DNA of 11,638 bases. Source: Spirochaetaceae bacterium (GTDB lineage Bacteria > Spirochaetota > Spirochaetia > SZUA-6 > Bin103). The stretch is taken from positions 6,178 to 17,815 of the forward strand of contig JAPPKD010000127.1 of assembly GCA_028820215.1 (NCBI GenBank), given 5' to 3'. How positions within the stretch are numbered: position 1 is the first letter of the stretch; each line of letters starts with the position of its first letter. The notes under the pieces were generated by a model. It worked only from the letters and a program-made list of their open reading frames with translations, was not told the origin of the DNA and ran no database searches. Made by a program: the position numbers and the translations under genes. Positions 9,401 through 11,638 of the stretch are shown here, one piece after another.

Positions 9401-9676
9401 TGGAGCACCTCCCGGGCCGGCGGCCAGATCTATCGGCTCGGATCGATCAATCTCTACAACTATCGGTATCACCTCGACCCCGGCGGGGACGAATACCTGG
9501 ACGGACCCGGACTGTATGGATTCGAGGAGCTCAGCGCAGGAATCACGCGGCATCCGCACTCGAACGCCTACACGGCGCTGGGACGCATGTCCGGCACGGT
9601 TCGCCTGCAGGTGAACACTGACGCGGGCATGCGTATCACGGTCGTGATGAAGGAGGAAAGCGCGAGGCGGCGGTAG
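6407..9676 (+). CDS. Lipoprotein with five Ig-like repeats and an M30-like zinc metallopeptidase domain
   Basis: Predicted cell-surface or periplasmic endopeptidase of 1089 residues. The signal peptide is long: about 35 residues with scattered Arg, then FALCLVSLAGLALVG and lipidated Cys51 (lipobox LVGC), followed by Asp52. Residues 57-536 are five 96-residue repeats of the putative-Ig (He_PIG) type, each with Y.LRP/HPAVPGLTFDPAARTL, RGTPGTAGTY and Y.V.DAD. The catalytic domain follows: LHILFLDIDADG (from 759), SNERLMFFMD (from 797), H834-E-F-Q-H838, and WLNE with E859 as likely third zinc ligand, 21 residues after the second His. That HExxH...E spacing is of the gluzincin type. The LD...GYF...SNER...AHEFQHMI...WLNE order matches my recollection of peptidase family M30 (hyicolysin) and relatives. 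The substrate is unknown. The Ig repeats probably act as a stalk or binding arm. The divergent TetR gene may control it. Confidence 0.87.
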   Translation: MIGGRSGTFSTARASAPLGFLTRLASGASHALARGFALCLVSLAGLALVGCDEVTPDTAPAFTRPAPDQTYTAGEAISPLVLPEAVGGNGALSYELRPAVPGLTFDPAARTLRGTPGTAGTYAMTYRVSDADDNTAASDADTLSFTITVREGDTAPRFAVRVTHQIYTVGEAITPLVLPEALGGNGPLSYELHPAVPGLTFDPAARTLRGTPGTAGTYAMTYRVSDADDNTAASDADTLSFTITVREGDTAPRFAVRVAHQTYTVGEAISPLLLPQALGGNGPLRYELHPAVPGLTFDPAARTLRGTPTTAGTYQMVYRVTDADDNTAASDTDTLSFTITVGERDTAPRFAVRVPDQTYTVGAAIGPLRLPHALGGNGPLRYELRPAVPGLTFDPAARTLRGTPGTAGTYQMVYRVTDADDNTSASDADTLSFAITVREADTAPRFANRVADQTYTVGEAITPLLLPEALGGNGPLRYELHPTVPGLTFDPAARTLRGTPGTPGTYAMTYRVSDADSNTADSDADTLTFTVAVQPPGAVSCTNRGSGDHVCPVNPGGHALDEASLELRLGAARRDVYLIATNTNSYPASARVERLDAGPEAQRQRPVARREYPSHGLQPDSSGHAPPWIVEFNNNPPPMQRSGAPQRSLRAQAQRAVAEGDRFTFTAQHYGDALVPATARRVVSDGSTTLVVWVADRDWWATCRTAHCMTREMVDAAADRFLRSGPGNDIHDWLTAIFGNAWGPHDYTNLIPPESARQLHILFLDIDADGIPSPGQSRVYGYFHSVHNYLRASRSISNERLMFFMDAAIMADREGPTWEASDRRPSAIISVLAHEFQHMIHFYQKPVLRNALSETWLNEMASEVAEDLVAEKVESNGPRAVAHDDPSAGEAGMVRGRLPRYNFHNDIQVTAWDYSDSLKHYSISYALGAYLARTYGGAPLFGDMVASAHSGVEAVEAALRRHGHTESFGDVLANWAVANLLSDNPRAPAPYRYNAGATWSTSRAGGQIYRLGSINLYNYRYHLDPGGDEYLDGPGLYGFEELSAGITRHPHSNAYTALGRMSGTVRLQVNTDAGMRITVVMKEESARRR
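6575..8014 (+). repeat. Five tandem 288-nt repeats encoding Ig-like domains
   Basis: The units start at 6575, 6863, 7151, 7439 and 7727, each marked by a GAC-ACC-GC junction codon set (DTAP), giving an exact 288-nt (96-codon) period with no indels. The last unit drifts near its end (about 8010). Units 1 and 2 are identical over 156 nt (6706-6861 and 6994-7149); after one mismatch they match for a further 29 nt. Units 3 and 4 share long near-identical stretches with each other, including a QMVYRVTDADDNT version of the core. This points to recent tandem duplication or gene conversion. Confidence 0.95.
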
Positions 9677-9734
9677 GGGCTATCGCGACTGCCTGCAACC
9701 GAAGTATACGGTGCCCCGCGTGCTCGGCGAGGCG

Positions 9735-10205
9735 TCAGCTATCCGCCGCGGCTGCGCCGATAACGACCACCCGCAACAGGAAGCCGTCGAGAGCCAGCAC
9801 GCCAGCATGCGTGCCATTGATGTCCCCTCTCAGCGACACCATGAAGTGGCCCTCCGTGTAGCTCGGCTGGATGTCGACGACATGGAGGCTCCCGTCGCGG
9901 TCTCTGAAGTGCCACGTCAGCGGCAGCGCCGACCATTCCTTGCCCTCCGAGCCCAAGTCGACTTCAGCCGTGACGGACCCGGCGGCGACGATCTCCGCGG
10001 TGATCTCCCGCATTGCGAAGCGTGCGGTCCCGACGCCGCTATTTGAATCTGAGTCGAACTTCGTGCCAAAGTCGCCGTCCTCCAGGGTGAAGGTCCGAGA
10101 CACCACGTCCTGGACTGGCGTAGTCTCCGAGCAACCCGCCGACAGCGCACCGACGAGGGCCGCGCACGCCAGCGCTCGCAGCGAAACCGGTACGTGTGTT
10201 TTCAC
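9735..10205 (-). CDS. Small lipoprotein of unknown function
   Basis: Encodes 156 residues from GTG 10205. The start is chosen because it puts a compact lipoprotein signal directly at the N terminus: VKTHVPVSLRALACAALVGA, then lipobox LSAG and Cys25. An ATG at 10337 would add 44 Arg-rich residues that do not look like protein. The mature part is beta-rich, with FTLEDGDFGTKF, an Asp/Ser loop DSDSNSGVG, and strands such as LTWHFRDRDGSLHVVDI, ending in a hydrophobic LDGFLLRVVVIGAAAADS. I do not recognise the family. It is the last gene of a minus-strand run of three and ends 58 nt from the stop of the metallopeptidase gene. No Shine-Dalgarno is visible before the GTG. Confidence 0.72.
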   Translation of the reverse strand: MKTHVPVSLRALACAALVGALSAGCSETTPVQDVVSRTFTLEDGDFGTKFDSDSNSGVGTARFAMREITAEIVAAGSVTAEVDLGSEGKEWSALPLTWHFRDRDGSLHVVDIQPSYTEGHFMVSLRGDINGTHAGVLALDGFLLRVVVIGAAAADS

Positions 10206-10213
10206 GGGCGCCC

Positions 10214-10219
10214 AGTATA
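10214..10219 (-). promoter_or_regulatory. Candidate -10 box for the 156-residue lipoprotein gene (possibly leaderless transcript)
   Basis: On the minus strand TATACT lies 8 nt before GTG 10205, so transcription would begin at or within a few bases of the start codon. That would explain the missing ribosome binding site. There is no good -35 match 16-18 nt upstream; that space is an alternating CG run. This is a weak call from one hexamer. Confidence 0.25.
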
Positions 10220-10361
10220 CGCGCGCGCGCCGGAAGCCGCCAGCGACGCATGGACGGCTGAGGGGCCTGCCGACTCGCCCCCCTTCGGCACAACGCGGAG
10301 CCGCGGAGCCAGCAGTACTGACCCACGGCTCCGCCACGCCTGCACCGCCCCGCGTGCCAGC

Positions 10362-10517
10362 CTATCTTTCCGCGCGCACGGTCTTCTCCGGTTTGCTGCG
10401 CCTGCCGGCGATCCGTCCATGGCCGGTCCCGATGCGCCGTCGCCACAGAGGCCGAACCGCGAGGAACAACACGAGAGTAATCACGAGGGCGACCGCCACC
10501 GTGACGGCATCGGGCAT
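10362..10517 (-). CDS. 51-residue single-span membrane protein (hypothetical)
   Basis: A short frame from ATG 10517 to TAG 10362 encodes 51 residues: MPDAV, a continuous hydrophobic span VTVAVALVITLVLFLAV (residues 5-21), then RPLWRRRIG and a basic tail rich in Arg/Lys. This is the pattern of a small inner-membrane protein with N-out/C-in topology by the positive-inside rule. It starts 46 nt after the stop of the 317-residue lipoprotein gene on the same strand and ends 156 nt before the next gene, so it fits an operon. No clear Shine-Dalgarno precedes the ATG, which lowers confidence. The family is not recognised. A chance frame in GC-rich DNA is possible, but an uninterrupted 17-residue Val/Leu/Ala span followed by RRR is unlikely by chance. 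Confidence 0.5.
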   Translation of the reverse strand: MPDAVTVAVALVITLVLFLAVRPLWRRRIGTGHGRIAGRRSKPEKTVRAER

Positions 10518-10563
10518 GCGGAATCGTCTACCGGGCTATGCCGTGCGCGCGGGTGATACGGCC

Positions 10564-11517
10564 TCAGCCCGGGGCCGGGTACGTGCCCGGATCGGTTCGT
10601 CCGAGCAGGGCCATGCCCACCGTGTTGACGTGCGCGAGCGCGGCGTCGCTCAGGATCTTCGCATGACCCGAGCCCGGGTAGTGGGCGCAGTACGCGCTCG
10701 TGGGATCGGTCGTGTTGCCGTCGCCGGCCGCGATGCGCATCTCCCGGCAGTTCAGCGACTCCCACCACGCGCCGACGCTGTCGTAGCTCACGTGGCCGTT
10801 GATCGTCACCGCACTCAGATCCACCCGCATCCGGGTGATGTCATCCAGGTCCGCGTACATCATCTTCGCCGCGGCCGCCTCCGTGGGGGTAGCCATGTCG
10901 CCGTACAGCGCCGCCACCATCTGCTCCGCATCCAGCGAATTCCACCACGCCATCACGTACGGCGCTGAGCACGGAATGCCCTTGCAGGCTCGGAGGCGCG
11001 CGTCGTCCGGAAGCCCGAACAGCGGGGTGATGAACGGCGCGACGACGGTCATCGTCGGCGGGTCATGCATGGCGTTGATGTCCACCGTAGCCGGAGTGGA
11101 CGCAGCGTCCGCGATGATCTCGCCGATAATCCTCTTTATCGCCTCTATCACGTCCGCTTGCGTGGGGTCGACGTACTTGATATCGAGACTGGCGGGATCG
11201 ACGGTCAAGGTGTACATGCTGTCCATGATGCCGAGGGCGCCCGACACGACGATCTTCGTGATCGCGTTGAACGGAGCCTCGGTGCCCAGGGGCATCGTCC
11301 CGTCCCCGGCCGCGATCGTGAAGGCGTCCTCCGTGAGCGTCACCTTGGCATGGGGCGTGAAGTACCACTCGCCGACATGCGGTGGCGGCGTCGGCGTTGG
11401 CGGCGTCGTGCCGTTGCCGTTCGTATCCGTGCCGCCGGTGCCCGGCCCGCGGCCACAGGCAGCCAGCGCCAACGCGACGACCACGGCCGTCACAACGAAC
11501 GAGATCCTCTTTGTCAT
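10564..11517 (-). CDS. Lipoprotein with a duplicated WW-S-L...M...GD motif, function unknown
   Basis: Encodes 317 residues from ATG 11517. The signal peptide is clear: MTKRISF, hydrophobic VVTAVVVALALAA, lipidated Cys21. A Gly/Thr/Pro linker follows (about residues 22-50). The middle part (about 51-175) is beta/alpha mixed with no motif I know. The C-terminal part has two related segments exactly 60 residues apart: A190-WWNSLDAEQM-VAALYGD and A250-WWESLNCREM-RIAAGDGN. Four mature-region cysteines (C178, C183, C257, C277) could form two disulfides. An in-frame ATG at 11565 would add 16 residues ahead of the signal peptide and is rejected. First gene of a probable minus-strand operon with the small membrane protein and the 156-residue lipoprotein. 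Confidence 0.85.
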   Translation of the reverse strand: MTKRISFVVTAVVVALALAACGRGPGTGGTDTNGNGTTPPTPTPPPHVGEWYFTPHAKVTLTEDAFTIAAGDGTMPLGTEAPFNAITKIVVSGALGIMDSMYTLTVDPASLDIKYVDPTQADVIEAIKRIIGEIIADAASTPATVDINAMHDPPTMTVVAPFITPLFGLPDDARLRACKGIPCSAPYVMAWWNSLDAEQMVAALYGDMATPTEAAAAKMMYADLDDITRMRVDLSAVTINGHVSYDSVGAWWESLNCREMRIAAGDGNTTDPTSAYCAHYPGSGHAKILSDAALAHVNTVGMALLGRTDPGTYPAPG

Positions 11518-11522
11518 CGGTT

Positions 11523-11528
11523 TCCCCC
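11523..11528 (-). promoter_or_regulatory. Ribosome binding site for the 317-residue lipoprotein
   Basis: GGGGGA on the minus strand, 5 nt before ATG 11517. It supports this start over the upstream in-frame ATG at 11565. Confidence 0.5.
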
Positions 11529-11549
11529 GAATCTGAAGTCTTGCGCCCG

Positions 11550-11579
11550 ATCCTAACGCTCGCACTCACCGGTGCGCAA
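11550..11579 (-). promoter_or_regulatory. Candidate sigma-70-type promoter for the lipoprotein operon
   Basis: On the minus strand TTGCGC (11579-11574) and TAGGAT (11555-11550) are separated by 18 nt, matching TTGACA and TATAAT at 3 and 4 of 6 positions. The -10 box ends 32 nt before the start codon, a reasonable leader length. The matches are modest, so this is a suggestion. The remaining bases to the window end are less GC-rich than the genes and contain no coding frame I can support. Confidence 0.3.
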
Positions 11580-11638
11580 CCTTTCGCATTGCCTCACCAG
11601 AAATCTAACCCTGCCGAAAGCGTGCCTCATCTAAAAAT

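Larger units (their letters stand above)
10206..10563. other. 358-nt interval between the two minus-strand lipoprotein genes
   Basis: The only coding candidate I support here is the 51-residue membrane protein at 10362-10517. The 10206-10361 part holds the candidate -10 box, an alternating purine-pyrimidine run at 10215-10230, and otherwise nothing I recognise. No hairpin followed by a T run is seen on either strand. Confidence 0.5.

Noticed and set aside
9676..9717. GGGGC ... GCCCC inverted repeat after the metallopeptidase stop
   Set aside because: Five-base arms with a loop of over 30 nt and no T run; not a convincing terminator.
9871..10968. Plus-strand open frame of 365 codons spanning three minus-strand genes
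   Set aside because: No domain, signal or start context; it is Arg/Ala/Pro-rich and crosses gene boundaries of the opposite strand.
10799..11536. Plus-strand open frame of 245 codons with hydrophobic stretches
   Set aside because: It lies fully opposite the 317-residue lipoprotein, whose signal peptide, lipobox and internal duplication are far better evidence. The hydrophobic look is the complement of that gene's codons.

Overview
This is a GC-rich stretch of a Gram-negative chromosome given over almost entirely to secreted and surface proteins. The outer membrane is implied by a C-terminal beta-barrel on the first gene and by three lipoprotein signal peptides. Nothing here fixes the taxon. 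The mix of Calx-beta passengers with an autotransporter-like barrel, Ig-repeat lipoproteins and very high GC resembles uncultured marine or host-associated lineages, but that is an impression only. I see no RNA genes, CRISPR array, insertion sequence or phage gene.

Positions 1-5601 (+) hold the 3' part of a giant adhesin-like protein: ten complete Calx-beta-type repeats plus one cut by the window edge, one Ig-like domain, a linker and an outer-membrane barrel ending in Tyr. Its apparent GTG start at 91 is not the true start. The same repeat family continues upstream in another frame, and a T4 tract at 56-59 separates the two frames, so the gene is either frameshifted or misread there. Positions 5623-6210 (-) encode a TetR-family regulator that converges on the adhesin.

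Divergent from the regulator, 6407-9676 (+) encodes a 1089-residue lipoprotein with five 96-residue Ig-like repeats followed by a gluzincin metallopeptidase domain (HEFQH plus WLNE), most like peptidase family M30. The repeats keep an exact 288-nt period, and two of them share long identical DNA.

Positions 9735-11517 (-) form a probable three-gene unit read in the order 11517 to 9735. It comprises a 317-residue lipoprotein with a duplicated WW-S-L...M...GD motif, a 51-residue single-span membrane protein, and a 156-residue lipoprotein of unknown function.

Taken together, the window looks like a surface-interaction locus: a calcium-dependent adhesin, a surface protease with Ig-like stalks, a local regulator and unexplained lipoproteins. 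Functional links between them are inferred from proximity alone.
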